Shown: in pieces, positions 45,154-54,040 of the stretch
Position numbering within the stretch: position 1 is the stretch's first letter
Layout: every line of letters starts with the position of its first letter
DNA from: Cognaticolwellia mytili
GTDB lineage: Bacteria; Pseudomonadota; Gammaproteobacteria; Enterobacterales; Alteromonadaceae
Assembly (NCBI RefSeq): GCF_002104475.1
Contig: NZ_NBOF01000001.1
Location: 310,001 to 374,000 of the forward strand
Length of the DNA stretch: 64,000 nucleotides
Direction: 5' to 3'
Notes under the pieces: model-generated
The model's input: only the letters and a program-made list of their open reading frames with translations
Databases searched by the model: none
What the model was told of the DNA's origin: nothing
Program-made: the position numbers and the translations under genes

Positions 45154-45421
45154 AAAACCTCAATATACCTGTATTTTTAATGTCGCTAGCGAAGATAACG
45201 TTGTCGATATTTTTCGTTAAAAAGCCAAGCGCTAGTGTAAATAATTATTGTTCGTGATTTTACATGCTTTTTAGATTTTTCCCAATCGTAAAGCAAAAGA
45301 TAAACTAATTAATTGCTGAAATAATAAAAAAGGCTGGGGGAAATTCAATTTTAGATAAGAAAACAGGCTTTATCGTTTGATAAAACCTGTTATTTTTTGA
45401 TATGTTCTTATTCAGTATTAC
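45154..45421. other. Gap between map and the DsbA-like gene
   Basis: Non-coding. Near 45373-45402 a hairpin (AACAGG-TTTATC with GATAAA-CCTGTT, mismatched) followed by ATTTTTTG on the plus strand looks like a terminator; on the minus strand it lies just beyond the DsbA-like stop. Confidence 0.4.
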
Positions 45422-46048
45422 TTAAGATAAGTTTTCAAGTTCAAGTGTTACTGCGTCGACGATTGCACTTGGGTTTTCTAAATAAAGATCGTGATTTAAT
45501 AACACCAAATTTTCATTATAGGCAAGCAACATTGCAGGAATGGCTTGTGTGCCGATAATGTCTTGAATTTCAGTAATATCATGAATAGCAAACTCAGCAT
45601 CTTTTGTTAACTTGTTTACCTGTAAGGTTTTTGCCGGTGGCGACAATTTAAGCTCATCAATTATTTCGCTAACGCTGTCTTTGTCGGTTAACTCATTACC
45701 TAAAACAAAGTGTGCATGCTGCAACTTAGTAAGTAGTTCAAACGCTGAACCTGTTGATTTGTTTTGCACCCAAGCCATCAAGTTTGCTACTAATGTTGAA
45801 TCTTTAGAATAATTAAGCGTATCCATGTAGTTAGCGCCGAAAGGTACTTTACTAAATTCTTTTACGGCAGTAATAGTCGTAGGTGATACTTGGTTGTCAC
45901 CATCGTAGTAGCTTATATGCATGGCTCTAAAGGTTATTGAAGGAAAGGCACTTAGTATCTTTTCGACAAGCACTGTTGAAGCATAGCTCCATGGACAATG
46001 GCTATCGTAGATAAAGAAAAGTTCAGCATTTTGTGTGTTTGATGACAT
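45422..46048 (-). CDS. DsbA-family thioredoxin-like protein
   Basis: A 208-aa protein with a DsbA/FrnE-type thioredoxin fold and no signal peptide, so it is cytoplasmic. The redox motif at residues 18-21 reads CPWS (SHCPWSYAST), a CxxS form, which suits a glutathione-dependent isomerase or monothiol role rather than disulfide formation. TQAIPAMLL near 164 supplies the cis-Pro loop. It lies between map and rpsB on the minus strand. Substrate unknown. Confidence 0.78.
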   Translation of the reverse strand: MSSNTQNAELFFIYDSHCPWSYASTVLVEKILSAFPSITFRAMHISYYDGDNQVSPTTITAVKEFSKVPFGANYMDTLNYSKDSTLVANLMAWVQNKSTGSAFELLTKLQHAHFVLGNELTDKDSVSEIIDELKLSPPAKTLQVNKLTKDAEFAIHDITEIQDIIGTQAIPAMLLAYNENLVLLNHDLYLENPSAIVDAVTLELENLS

Positions 46049-46157
46049 GAGTTAACTAATTTAATGGAGAAATTATGCTAATTTTACCGTGCTAGTTTCA
46101 ATTATCCTACCCCTGAATGCATAATTTCTTTTAATGAGCATAATGTAAGCAAAAAAC

Positions 46158-46186
46158 TGGTCAAATATCTCCCTTTATGGTATAAA
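46158..46186 (+). promoter_or_regulatory. rpsB promoter
   Basis: TGGTCA (-35-like) and TATAAA (-10) are separated by 17 bp, followed by the GC-rich GTGCGCCGC. That discriminator is typical of stringently controlled ribosomal promoters. Transcription would start near 46193, giving a leader of about 218 nt. Confidence 0.65.
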
Positions 46187-46192
46187 GTGCGC

Positions 46193-46410
46193 CGCTAAAT
46201 CTTTTGTTAAATTCTTTCGAGAGTTTTCGACTGTTTTTAGCCTTAACCCGTATTGATTTAATTTAATAAGTTATTCGATACATTAAAACTAAACTCACAT
46301 ACATCTAGCAAAGGTATACCGGGGTGCTCAGCGAATTTGTCATTCGACAAAACGCAATAAGGGTCGTGTATATTGGATGTATGAACGCTTAACCCCACAA
46401 AGGAAAAAAC
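46193..46410 (+). promoter_or_regulatory. Candidate S2 autoregulatory leader of rpsB
   Basis: The leader contains ACCGGGGTGCTC at about 46318 and AACCCCAC just before the ribosome binding site at about 46389. GGGGT can pair with ACCCC, as expected for the S2-binding leader described in gammaproteobacteria. The pairing is seen; its function is inferred from the gene. Confidence 0.5.
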
Positions 46411-47139
46411 ATGCCAAACGTTTCTATGCGCGATATGCTTAAAGCAGGTGTTCACTTCGGTCACAAAACTCGTTACTGGAACCCAAAAATGAAATCATAC
46501 ATTTTTGGCGCTCGCGATAAAGTTCATATCATTAACCTTGAACAAACTGTTCCAATGTTCAACGAAGCTCTTGCTGTATTAAGCAACGTTTCTTCGAAGA
46601 AAGGTAAAGTTTTATTCGTAGGTACTAAACGCGCAGCAAGCGATGCTGTAAAAGATGCAGCAATTAAATGTGATCAATTCTTCGTAAATCACCGTTGGTT
46701 AGGTGGTATGTTGACTAACTGGAAAACAGTTCGTCAATCAATCAAACGTCTAAAAGATCTTGAAGCTCAAAGCTCTGACGGTACTTTTGAAGCGCTTACT
46801 AAGAAAGAAGCGTTAATGCGTACTCGTGAAATGGAAAAACTTGAGAAAAGCCTTGGTGGTATCAAAAACATGGGTGGTTTACCTGACGTTTTATTCATCA
46901 TTGATGCGGATCACGAGCACATTTCTATTAAAGAAGCTAACAACTTAGGCATTCCAGTAATTTCTGTAGTTGATACAAACTCAAACCCAGATGGCGTTGA
47001 CTACATCGTTCCAGGTAACGATGATGCGATTCGCGCGGTGACTTTATACTTAGATTCAGCTGCAAATGCTGTTCTAGAAGGTCGTGAGCAAAACATCGCA
47101 GTACAAGCTGAAAAAGACGGTTTTGTTGAAGCTGAATAA
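46411..47139 (+). CDS. rpsB: 30S ribosomal protein S2
   Basis: S2 of 242 aa (E. coli 241), with the classic opening [20 protein letters not shown] and [14 protein letters not shown] near 88. AAAGGAAAA precedes the ATG. It heads the rpsB-tsf unit, with a promoter and a long structured leader upstream and an 8-bp hairpin (47174-47197) in the gap to tsf. Confidence 0.99.
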   Translation: MPNVSMRDMLKAGVHFGHKTRYWNPKMKSYIFGARDKVHIINLEQTVPMFNEALAVLSNVSSKKGKVLFVGTKRAASDAVKDAAIKCDQFFVNHRWLGGMLTNWKTVRQSIKRLKDLEAQSSDGTFEALTKKEALMRTREMEKLEKSLGGIKNMGGLPDVLFIIDADHEHISIKEANNLGIPVISVVDTNSNPDGVDYIVPGNDDAIRAVTLYLDSAANAVLEGREQNIAVQAEKDGFVEAE

Positions 47140-47173
47140 TTTCAGTTTTTAATATACGTTTTATTTTGCTATT

Positions 47174-47197
47174 GCCACAACCGTAATGTGTTGTGGC
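47174..47197 (+). terminator. Hairpin between rpsB and tsf
   Basis: GCCACAAC/GTTGTGGC, 8-bp stem with 8-base loop and no U tract. Probably an attenuator lowering tsf expression relative to rpsB, or an RNase barrier. Confidence 0.5.
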
Positions 47198-47233
47198 GAT
47201 TACTGACATTTTTATATATTGAGGAATAAACTC

Positions 47234-48070
47234 ATGGCAATTACTGCTGCACAAGTTAAAGAATTACGTGAACGCACAGCTGCGGGCATGATGGATTGTA
47301 AACGCGCTTTACAAGAAGCTGACGGTGATATGGAACTTGCGATTGAAAACATGCGTAAGTCTGGTCAAGCGAAAGCGGCGAAAAAAGCAGGTAATATCGC
47401 TGCTGAAGGTCAAATTATAATCAAAGATGGCACTTTAGTTGAAGTCAACTGTCAAACAGATTTCGTAGCAAAAGATGATAACTTCTTAGCGTTTGCTAAC
47501 AAAGTTGCTGATGTTGCTGCCGCTGAAAAGCTTTCTATCGAAGACTTACAAGCTAAGTTTGAAGAAGAGCGTGTTACTCTAGTGACTAAAATCGGTGAAA
47601 ACATCAATGTTCGTCGTGTAGCTTATGTTGAAGGTACTACGTTAGCTTCATACAAGCACGGTGCTACTATTGGTGTTGTTGTTGCTGGTGAAGGTGATGC
47701 AGAAGCACTTAAGCACATTGCAATGCACGTTGCTGCAAGCAAGCCAGAATTCTTAACTCCAGAAGATGTTCCAGCTGATGTTGTTGCTAATGAAAAGCGT
47801 ATCCAAATCGAAATGGCGATGAACGAAGGCAAGCCTGAAGAAATCGCTGAGAAGATGGTTACTGGTCGCATGAAGAAATTCACTGGTGAAGTTTCTTTAA
47901 CTGGTCAAGCTTTCATTATGGAACCTAAGAAAACTGTTGGCGCTATCTTGAAAGAGAAAGGCTTAACAATTACTTCATTTGTTCGTTTAGAAGTTGGTGA
48001 AGGTATTGAAAAGAAAGAAGAAGATTTTGCTGCTGAAGTAGAAGCACAAATCGCTGCAGCTAAAGGCTAA
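47234..48070 (+). CDS. tsf: Elongation factor Ts
   Basis: EF-Ts exchanges GDP for GTP on EF-Tu. The protein is 278 aa (E. coli 283). It begins [20 protein letters not shown], and the [10 protein letters not shown] motif near 81 is the EF-Tu contact. I start at the ATG at 47234, which has GAGGAAT upstream; an earlier TTG in frame is not needed. A strong terminator follows. Confidence 0.98.
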   Translation: MAITAAQVKELRERTAAGMMDCKRALQEADGDMELAIENMRKSGQAKAAKKAGNIAAEGQIIIKDGTLVEVNCQTDFVAKDDNFLAFANKVADVAAAEKLSIEDLQAKFEEERVTLVTKIGENINVRRVAYVEGTTLASYKHGATIGVVVAGEGDAEALKHIAMHVAASKPEFLTPEDVPADVVANEKRIQIEMAMNEGKPEEIAEKMVTGRMKKFTGEVSLTGQAFIMEPKKTVGAILKEKGLTITSFVRLEVGEGIEKKEEDFAAEVEAQIAAAKG

Positions 48071-48106
48071 TTCATTTAATGAATTATTGCTTGATGCAAC
48101 TTTCTT

Positions 48107-48136
48107 AAAAAAGCGCCTAATAAAGGCGCTTTTTTT
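48107..48136 (+). terminator. Rho-independent terminator after tsf
   Basis: AAGCGCC-TAATAAA-GGCGCTT followed by T's, 37 bases after the tsf stop. Confidence 0.92.
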
Positions 48137-48278
48137 ATCGCTAAAACTTAGTGTAATTGATAAGTCGGTCACGGATTTACTGAAATATCGAACAATTTAT
48201 TGGTGGTGTTAATAAGATAAGCATGGCCTACCATAGACTTTTTTCATATTGGGCTTTCGATAAACAGCTAAACGTACT

Positions 48279-48313
48279 AAAATAGCTGCGGTCGATCAGA
48301 CCTAGGCTATTTT
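48279..48313 (+). terminator. Hairpin in the pyrH leader
   Basis: AAAATAGC/GCTATTTT outer stem with an inner GGTC/GACC, 31 bp before the pyrH ATG. It has terminator-like form, so it may be an attenuator controlling pyrH and the genes after it. Confidence 0.5.
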
Positions 48314-48344
48314 AATTAAAAAATTCTGAAGGAATGTTTATTAC

Positions 48345-49085
48345 ATGAGCATCAATCCCAAACCAACTTATCGTCGAATCCTTTTAAAACTTAGTGGTGA
48401 AGCCCTCATGGGGGAAGAAGGTTTTGGCATAGATCCAAAAGTTTTGGATCGTATGGCACAAGAAATTAAAGAATTGATCGAAATGGGTATTCAAGTCGGC
48501 CTTGTAATTGGCGGCGGAAACTTGTTTCGTGGCAAAGGTTTGGCTGAAGCGGGCATGAATCGTGTTGTTGGTGACCAAATGGGAATGCTAGCAACAGTAA
48601 TGAATGGTTTAGCGATGCGCGACGCACTTCATAGAGCCTTTGTTAATACGCGTTTAATGTCTGCGATTGATTTAGCGGGCGTATGTGACCGTTATAACTG
48701 GGCTGAGGCTATCAGTTTATTAAAATCAGGCCGTGTGGTGATATTTAGTGCAGGAACAGGTAATCCATTTTTTACTACAGATTCTGCAGCATGTTTACGT
48801 GGTATAGAAATTGAAGCTGACGTTGTACTTAAAGCAACAAAAGTAGATGGCATTTATTCAGAAGACCCTGTTGCGAATCCTGAAGCAACTTTATATAGTC
48901 ATTTGACCTACCAAGAAGTGCTAGAGAAAGAATTACAAGTGATGGATTTAGCCGCATTTACCTTAGCACGAGATCATAGCATGACACTTCGTGTATTTAA
49001 TATGAATAAGCCTGGTGCATTAAAGTCAGTCATCATGGGTGGTGAAGAAGGTACAACTATCGACCACGCTGAAAATTTAAATTAA
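48345..49085 (+). CDS. pyrH: UMP kinase PyrH
   Basis: PyrH phosphorylates UMP to UDP. The 246-aa amino-acid-kinase-fold protein has [12 protein letters not shown] near 12, [12 protein letters not shown] near 52, and [15 protein letters not shown]-type binding ([15 protein letters not shown] near 137). GAAGGAAT precedes the ATG. It is part of the rpsB-tsf-pyrH-frr order conserved across bacteria. Confidence 0.98.
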   Translation: MSINPKPTYRRILLKLSGEALMGEEGFGIDPKVLDRMAQEIKELIEMGIQVGLVIGGGNLFRGKGLAEAGMNRVVGDQMGMLATVMNGLAMRDALHRAFVNTRLMSAIDLAGVCDRYNWAEAISLLKSGRVVIFSAGTGNPFFTTDSAACLRGIEIEADVVLKATKVDGIYSEDPVANPEATLYSHLTYQEVLEKELQVMDLAAFTLARDHSMTLRVFNMNKPGALKSVIMGGEEGTTIDHAENLN

Positions 49086-49104
49086 TTATTGCAGGAATAA
49101 AAAA

Positions 49105-49662
49105 GTGATAGACGAAATAAAGCAAGACGCCCAAGAAAGAATGACAAAGAGCATAGAGTCATTAAAAATTAGTTTAAACAAGGTTCGTACAGGTCGTGCA
49201 CATCGTTCTCTGTTGGATAACATTGTTGTTGAGTATTACGGAATGGATACACCGCTAAACCAAGTGGGCAACATTTCAGTTCCTGATGCACGTACCTTAG
49301 CTATTACCGTTTTTGATAAAGGTATGATTGGTGCAGTGGAAAAGGCAATTTTAAAGTCAGATTTAGGCCTAAACCCATCATCACAAGGTACGTTAATTCG
49401 TATTCCATTACCTGCATTAACTGAAGAACGTCGTAAAGACTTAGTTAAAGTTGTACGTGGCGAAGCTGAAGGCGGTAAAGTTGCTATTCGTAATATTCGT
49501 CGTGATGCTAACTCAGATATTAAAACCTTGAACAAAGAAAAAGAAATCAGTGATGATGAAATGCATCAAGCTGAAGATGACGTGCAAAAAATTACTGATA
49601 CATTTATTAAACAAGTTGATGAAGTTTTGAACGTTAAAGAGAAGGAATTAATGGAAATTTAA
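49105..49662 (+). CDS. frr: Ribosome recycling factor
   Basis: Frr splits the post-termination ribosome with EF-G. The 185-aa protein equals the E. coli length. [21 protein letters not shown] near 26 (quoted in key part [12 protein letters not shown]) and [13 protein letters not shown] near 104 are signatures. The GTG start has GCAGGAAT upstream. A terminator follows. Confidence 0.98.
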   Translation: MIDEIKQDAQERMTKSIESLKISLNKVRTGRAHRSLLDNIVVEYYGMDTPLNQVGNISVPDARTLAITVFDKGMIGAVEKAILKSDLGLNPSSQGTLIRIPLPALTEERRKDLVKVVRGEAEGGKVAIRNIRRDANSDIKTLNKEKEISDDEMHQAEDDVQKITDTFIKQVDEVLNVKEKELMEI

Positions 49663-49684
49663 TATTTTCATTGCTTAATCAACG

Positions 49685-49713
49685 ACGCCGTAGATAATGA
49701 CTACGGCGTTTTT
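49685..49713 (+). terminator. Rho-independent terminator after frr
   Basis: ACGCCGTAG-ATAATGA-CTACGGCGT followed by TTTT. It sits between frr and uppS and probably gives partial termination. Confidence 0.8.
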
Positions 49714-49761
49714 GCATATAAAGGTTAAAGTTTCAATGGATAAGTGCACAGCGGAGAATAT

Positions 49762-50526
49762 GTGAGTACTGCGGATAGTCAAAAAAATCAAGTGATAGAA
49801 GATATCGTCAAAGTTCCTCAACATGTCGCTATTATTATGGATGGCAACGGACGTTGGGCGCAATTACGTGGTAAGAAGCGTGTAGTTGGTCATAAGTCTG
49901 GTGTTGAATCGGTAAGATCTTCCGTATCTGCAGCGGCAAAACATGGCGTTAAAGCATTAACATTGTTTGCTTTTAGTAGTGAGAATTGGCAACGTCCAGA
50001 AAAAGAAGTAAGTGTTCTGATGGACTTGTTTATGTTTGTGTTAACTCGAGAAGTTAAACGCCTACATAAGAATGGTATTAAATTTAGTGTTATTGGCGAT
50101 TTAAGTAAATTTTCGTCAAAATTGCAAAAAATGATTTCAGATTCTGAAGCGTTAACTGCTAATAATACGGGTATGGTGCTATCTATTGCAGCAAACTACG
50201 GTGGACGGTGGGACATTACCCACGCTGCTAAGAAGTTAGCCGAGCAAGTTGTTAAACAAGAAATTACAGTAAAAGATATTACCGAAGAGTCACTTCACGA
50301 GCAGACAAGTTTAGCTGAATTACCTGAGTTAGATTTGTTAATTAGAACCGGTGGTGATTTTCGCATAAGTAACTTTCTATTGTGGCAAGCAGCCTACGCT
50401 GAATTCTATTTTACTGATGTTTTATGGCCTGATTTTAATGAAGAAGAATTTACTAAAGCGATCACACAGTTTGACTTACGTGAACGGCGTTTTGGTCAAA
50501 CTGGTGAACAAGTAACTAATAACTAA
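49762..50526 (+). CDS. uppS: Undecaprenyl diphosphate synthase
   Basis: UppS makes the C55 lipid carrier from farnesyl and isopentenyl diphosphate. The protein of about 254 aa has [10 protein letters not shown] near 23 (catalytic Asp), [14 protein letters not shown] near 66 and [18 protein letters not shown] near 193 (quoted in key part [15 protein letters not shown]). I start at the GTG at 49762 because GGAG lies 5 bases upstream; another GTG lies 6 codons earlier. Order uppS-cdsA is as in E. coli. Confidence 0.96.
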   Translation: MSTADSQKNQVIEDIVKVPQHVAIIMDGNGRWAQLRGKKRVVGHKSGVESVRSSVSAAAKHGVKALTLFAFSSENWQRPEKEVSVLMDLFMFVLTREVKRLHKNGIKFSVIGDLSKFSSKLQKMISDSEALTANNTGMVLSIAANYGGRWDITHAAKKLAEQVVKQEITVKDITEESLHEQTSLAELPELDLLIRTGGDFRISNFLLWQAAYAEFYFTDVLWPDFNEEEFTKAITQFDLRERRFGQTGEQVTNN

Positions 50527-50558
50527 AATAAATACTAACGTAATTTAAGGATTCCCGT

Positions 50559-51425
50559 TTGTTAATACAACGTATAATAACCGCTTTATTACTTGCCCCC
50601 GCCGCTATTTGGGCAATATTTTACTTATCGCTGCCTACTTTTGCTGCGGTTATCTTAGTCGTTATGGCCATAGGCGCTTGGGAGTGGGGACCTTTAATGG
50701 GGTTCCCTAATAAGCGCCGTCGATTGGCTTTCGTCGGGGTTTCGGTATTACTCATTGGCGCTCTTTGGTATATGTTACCCATTGAGCAATTATGGCAAGC
50801 GCCAAAACAATTACTTAGCCAAGTTAACCTTGTTTTGTGGCTCGCAGTTGCTTGGTGGCTGCTATCGGCAGGTTTAACTTTTTTATATCCACGTTGTAGT
50901 TCTTTTTGGTCTAGTCATCGCTCAGTAAGAGGAGTTTTTGGTTGGTTAACGTTAGTACCAACTTGGCTAGCTTTCATCGTACTGAGAAGCAGCGAATATA
51001 GCACGGACAACTACCATGGTGCGCAATTATTAATGGTCTTATTCTTAATGGTTTGGAGTGCTGATATTGGTGCTTACTTCGTTGGTAAATCTATTGGTAA
51101 GCGAAAGCTACTGCCGAATGTTAGTCCAGGGAAAACTCTTGAAGGCTTTTTAGGTGGAGTATTATTTGCTTGTCTTATGGTTTTATTAGCAGGTTATTTT
51201 ATTGGTTGGACAGTTGAACAATATCGTGTCGTGATCCCGGTGACTATGCTGATCACGACTATCTCTGTATTAGGTGATTTAAATGAAAGCATGTTTAAGC
51301 GCCAAGCGGGAGTTAAAGATAGCGGTACTATTTTACCTGGTCATGGTGGTATTTTAGACCGTATTGACAGCTTAACAGCTACCGCACCAATTTATGCTTT
51401 ATGTTATGCATACTTGGGTTGGTAA
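50559..51425 (+). CDS. cdsA: Phosphatidate cytidylyltransferase CdsA
   Basis: CdsA makes CDP-diacylglycerol for phospholipid synthesis. The 288-aa membrane protein has eight or so helices and the family signature near the C-terminus: KRQAGVKDSGTILPGHGGILDRIDS (quoted in key part GTILPGHGGILDRID). The TTG start has AAGGA about 8 bases upstream. It lies 5 bp before dxr. Confidence 0.96.
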   Translation: MLIQRIITALLLAPAAIWAIFYLSLPTFAAVILVVMAIGAWEWGPLMGFPNKRRRLAFVGVSVLLIGALWYMLPIEQLWQAPKQLLSQVNLVLWLAVAWWLLSAGLTFLYPRCSSFWSSHRSVRGVFGWLTLVPTWLAFIVLRSSEYSTDNYHGAQLLMVLFLMVWSADIGAYFVGKSIGKRKLLPNVSPGKTLEGFLGGVLFACLMVLLAGYFIGWTVEQYRVVIPVTMLITTISVLGDLNESMFKRQAGVKDSGTILPGHGGILDRIDSLTATAPIYALCYAYLGW

Positions 51426-51430
51426 AATAA

Positions 51431-52648
51431 ATGCAAAAACAAACCTTATGTATATTGGGTTCTACGGGCTCAATTGGTAGAAGCACACTTGATGTTGTGC
51501 GATTACATCCTGAAAAGTTTGACATTGTCAGTTTGTCAGCCAACGCTAATGTCGACTTAATGCTTGTCCAATGTCAGGAGTTTCATCCTGAAAAAGTAGT
51601 GATGGTTTCTAAGCAACATGCAGATGCATTAACCTTGAAGCTAGTGGAGGCAGGTTTAAGTGAAATTGAAGTGTTTTCTGGCACCAATGCATTAGAAGAT
51701 ATTGCAAAGGCCGCTGCAAGCACAACCGTTATGGCAGCCATTGTTGGTGCTTCTGGTTTATTGCCGACATTAGCGGCAGTAATTGCCGGTAAAAAAGTAC
51801 TACTAGCCAATAAAGAAGCACTAGTGACGTCAGGCGCAATCTTTATTGATGCGGTAAAAAAATCTGGTGCTCAATTATTACCCATTGATAGCGAGCACAA
51901 TGCTATATTCCAATGTTTACCGTTAACGGCACAGCAACAACCAGGTTACTGTGACCTTGATGACAATGGCGTAAGCAAAATACTGTTAACTGGTTCTGGT
52001 GGTCCATTTAGAACTTGGGAAAATTTTGACTTAGACAGCGTTACCCCAGCACAAGCCTGTGCTCATCCTAATTGGGATATGGGTAGAAAAATTTCTGTTG
52101 ATTCTGCCACTATGATGAATAAGGGCCTTGAGTTTATTGAGGCTAAATGGCTTTTTAATGTCGAAGCTGATGACATACAAGTGGTTTTACACCCACAAAG
52201 TACTATTCATTCAATGGTGCAATATAAAGATGGCTCAGTATTAGCGCAAATGGGAAATCCCGATATGCGTACGCCTATCGCTCATGCCTTAAGCTTTCCA
52301 GAACGTATCGAGTCAGGGGTCGAGCCATTGGATTTCTTTTCAGCTAAATCCTTTGAATTTCAAGATGTGGATTACGTTAAATATCCAAACTTGAAATTGG
52401 CTATTGATGCCTGTAAACAAGGCCAAGGGGCCTGTACTGCGCTTAACGCGGCCAATGAAATTGCAGTTGATGCTTTTTTGAACGAAAAAATTAAATTCAC
52501 TGATATTGTAAAAATAAATGAAACTTCTGTGAATAAATTTGTCTCAGAAAGGGTGGTAACAATAGAAGATGTTATTACGTTAGACCAGAAGGTAAGAGTG
52601 TTTGCTCAATCTTTGTTGGAAAATAATGAATTAGTAGGGCAGTTATAG
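51431..52648 (+). CDS. dxr: 1-deoxy-D-xylulose 5-phosphate reductoisomerase
   Basis: Dxr (IspC) makes methylerythritol phosphate in the non-mevalonate isoprenoid pathway. The 405-aa protein has the NADPH loop [13 protein letters not shown] at the N-terminus, [12 protein letters not shown] near 125, [13 protein letters not shown] near 149 and [14 protein letters not shown] near 226. In E. coli the order is dxr-uppS-cdsA; here it follows cdsA. A complete gene of normal length. Confidence 0.97.
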   Translation: MQKQTLCILGSTGSIGRSTLDVVRLHPEKFDIVSLSANANVDLMLVQCQEFHPEKVVMVSKQHADALTLKLVEAGLSEIEVFSGTNALEDIAKAAASTTVMAAIVGASGLLPTLAAVIAGKKVLLANKEALVTSGAIFIDAVKKSGAQLLPIDSEHNAIFQCLPLTAQQQPGYCDLDDNGVSKILLTGSGGPFRTWENFDLDSVTPAQACAHPNWDMGRKISVDSATMMNKGLEFIEAKWLFNVEADDIQVVLHPQSTIHSMVQYKDGSVLAQMGNPDMRTPIAHALSFPERIESGVEPLDFFSAKSFEFQDVDYVKYPNLKLAIDACKQGQGACTALNAANEIAVDAFLNEKIKFTDIVKINETSVNKFVSERVVTIEDVITLDQKVRVFAQSLLENNELVGQL

Positions 52649-52657
52649 CGTGACCAT

Positions 52658-54013
52658 ATGTTAGAGTTTTTTTGGAATTTAGCCTCTTTTGTTGTTGCTT
52701 TAGGGGTATTGATTACCGTTCATGAATATGGTCACTTTTGGGTTGCTCGCAAGAATGGTGTGCAAGTAGAGCGCTTCTCTGTTGGCTTCGGTAAAGTGCT
52801 GTGGCGTAAGGTTGACAAATACGGCACTGAATACGTTATTGCCATGATCCCATTAGGGGGCTATGTAAAAATGCTTGATAGTCGAGTGGATGATGTTAGC
52901 GAAAGTCAGCTTAGTCAAACATTCGACGGTAAATCGGTGTATCAGCGAATCGCGATAATTGCTGCAGGCCCCTTGGCAAACTTTGCCTTTGCTATTTTCG
53001 CCTTTTATTTGATGTTTCTTATTGGTGTTCCCAGTATAAAACCTATTATTGGCGACTTAGAAAAGAACTCCATAGCTGCACAAGCATCACTTCCGACAAA
53101 CAGTGAAATTATTGCTATTGATGAAAAAACAACCGTAGATTGGCAAGAAGTAAATTTGGCCTTAGTTAGTGCTATTGGTGATGAACAGATTGTCATAACG
53201 GTCAAACCTAATGGTAGCGTTTCAAATAATAAATTTTATTTGAACACGAGAGATTGGTTATTTTCTCCAGATAAAGAGTCCGCAATTGCAAGCCTAGGCA
53301 TAAAGCCGTTTCGTGCTATTACCTACGCAAAGCTAGCTGTGATTGGTAAAGATAGTCCTGCAGAGAAAGCGGGCCTACAAGTGGGCGATGAATTAATATC
53401 AATTGGTGGCGAAGCGATTAATGGTAATTGGCAAAAGTTTTCCGAACAAATTAAGTTATACCCCGATAAAACGGTGAGTGTAACGGTTTTACGAAATGAT
53501 GTAATAATAGAGCTCATAGTAAAGCCTGAGGCTAGGAAACACACTGAAAAAATTATTGGTTTTTTAGGCGTTCAACCAGTCTCTGAACCTTATCCTGAAG
53601 AATATTTATTTGAGCAAGCATACGGCCCTATATCTGCGATACATGAAAGTGTTAATAAAACATGGAATTTAGTAGTGTTGAGCTTTGATATGATTGGCAA
53701 GTTAATCACTGGCGATGTTTCAGTGAAAAATTTAAGTGGGCCTATTTCGATAGCGCAAGGTGCAGGTAGTAGTGCAAACTATGGTTTTGTATACTTTTTA
53801 GGTTTTTTAGCATTAATTAGTATTAACCTAGGTATTATTAATCTTTTACCTTTACCTGTGCTAGATGGAGGCCATTTATTTTATTATTTTATAGAGCTTT
53901 TTACAGGGAAACCTGTACCGGAAAAAATACAAGAAATAGGTTTTAAATTTGGTACTATAGCGTTACTGAGCTTGATGAGTATCGCCATATTTAACGATTT
54001 ATCGCGATTATAA
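52658..54013 (+). CDS. rseP: Site-2 protease RseP
   Basis: RseP cuts the anti-sigma factor RseA within the membrane in the sigma-E envelope stress response. The 451-aa protein (E. coli 450) has HEYGH at 22-26, two PDZ domains (about 115-290), and the second active-site motif NLLPLPVLDGGHLFYY near 391. It lies just before bamA, linking proteolysis and outer membrane assembly. Confidence 0.97.
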   Translation: MLEFFWNLASFVVALGVLITVHEYGHFWVARKNGVQVERFSVGFGKVLWRKVDKYGTEYVIAMIPLGGYVKMLDSRVDDVSESQLSQTFDGKSVYQRIAIIAAGPLANFAFAIFAFYLMFLIGVPSIKPIIGDLEKNSIAAQASLPTNSEIIAIDEKTTVDWQEVNLALVSAIGDEQIVITVKPNGSVSNNKFYLNTRDWLFSPDKESAIASLGIKPFRAITYAKLAVIGKDSPAEKAGLQVGDELISIGGEAINGNWQKFSEQIKLYPDKTVSVTVLRNDVIIELIVKPEARKHTEKIIGFLGVQPVSEPYPEEYLFEQAYGPISAIHESVNKTWNLVVLSFDMIGKLITGDVSVKNLSGPISIAQGAGSSANYGFVYFLGFLALISINLGIINLLPLPVLDGGHLFYYFIELFTGKPVPEKIQEIGFKFGTIALLSLMSIAIFNDLSRL

Positions 54014-54040
54014 CTAAAAGAAGTATAAAGTTAATATTAT

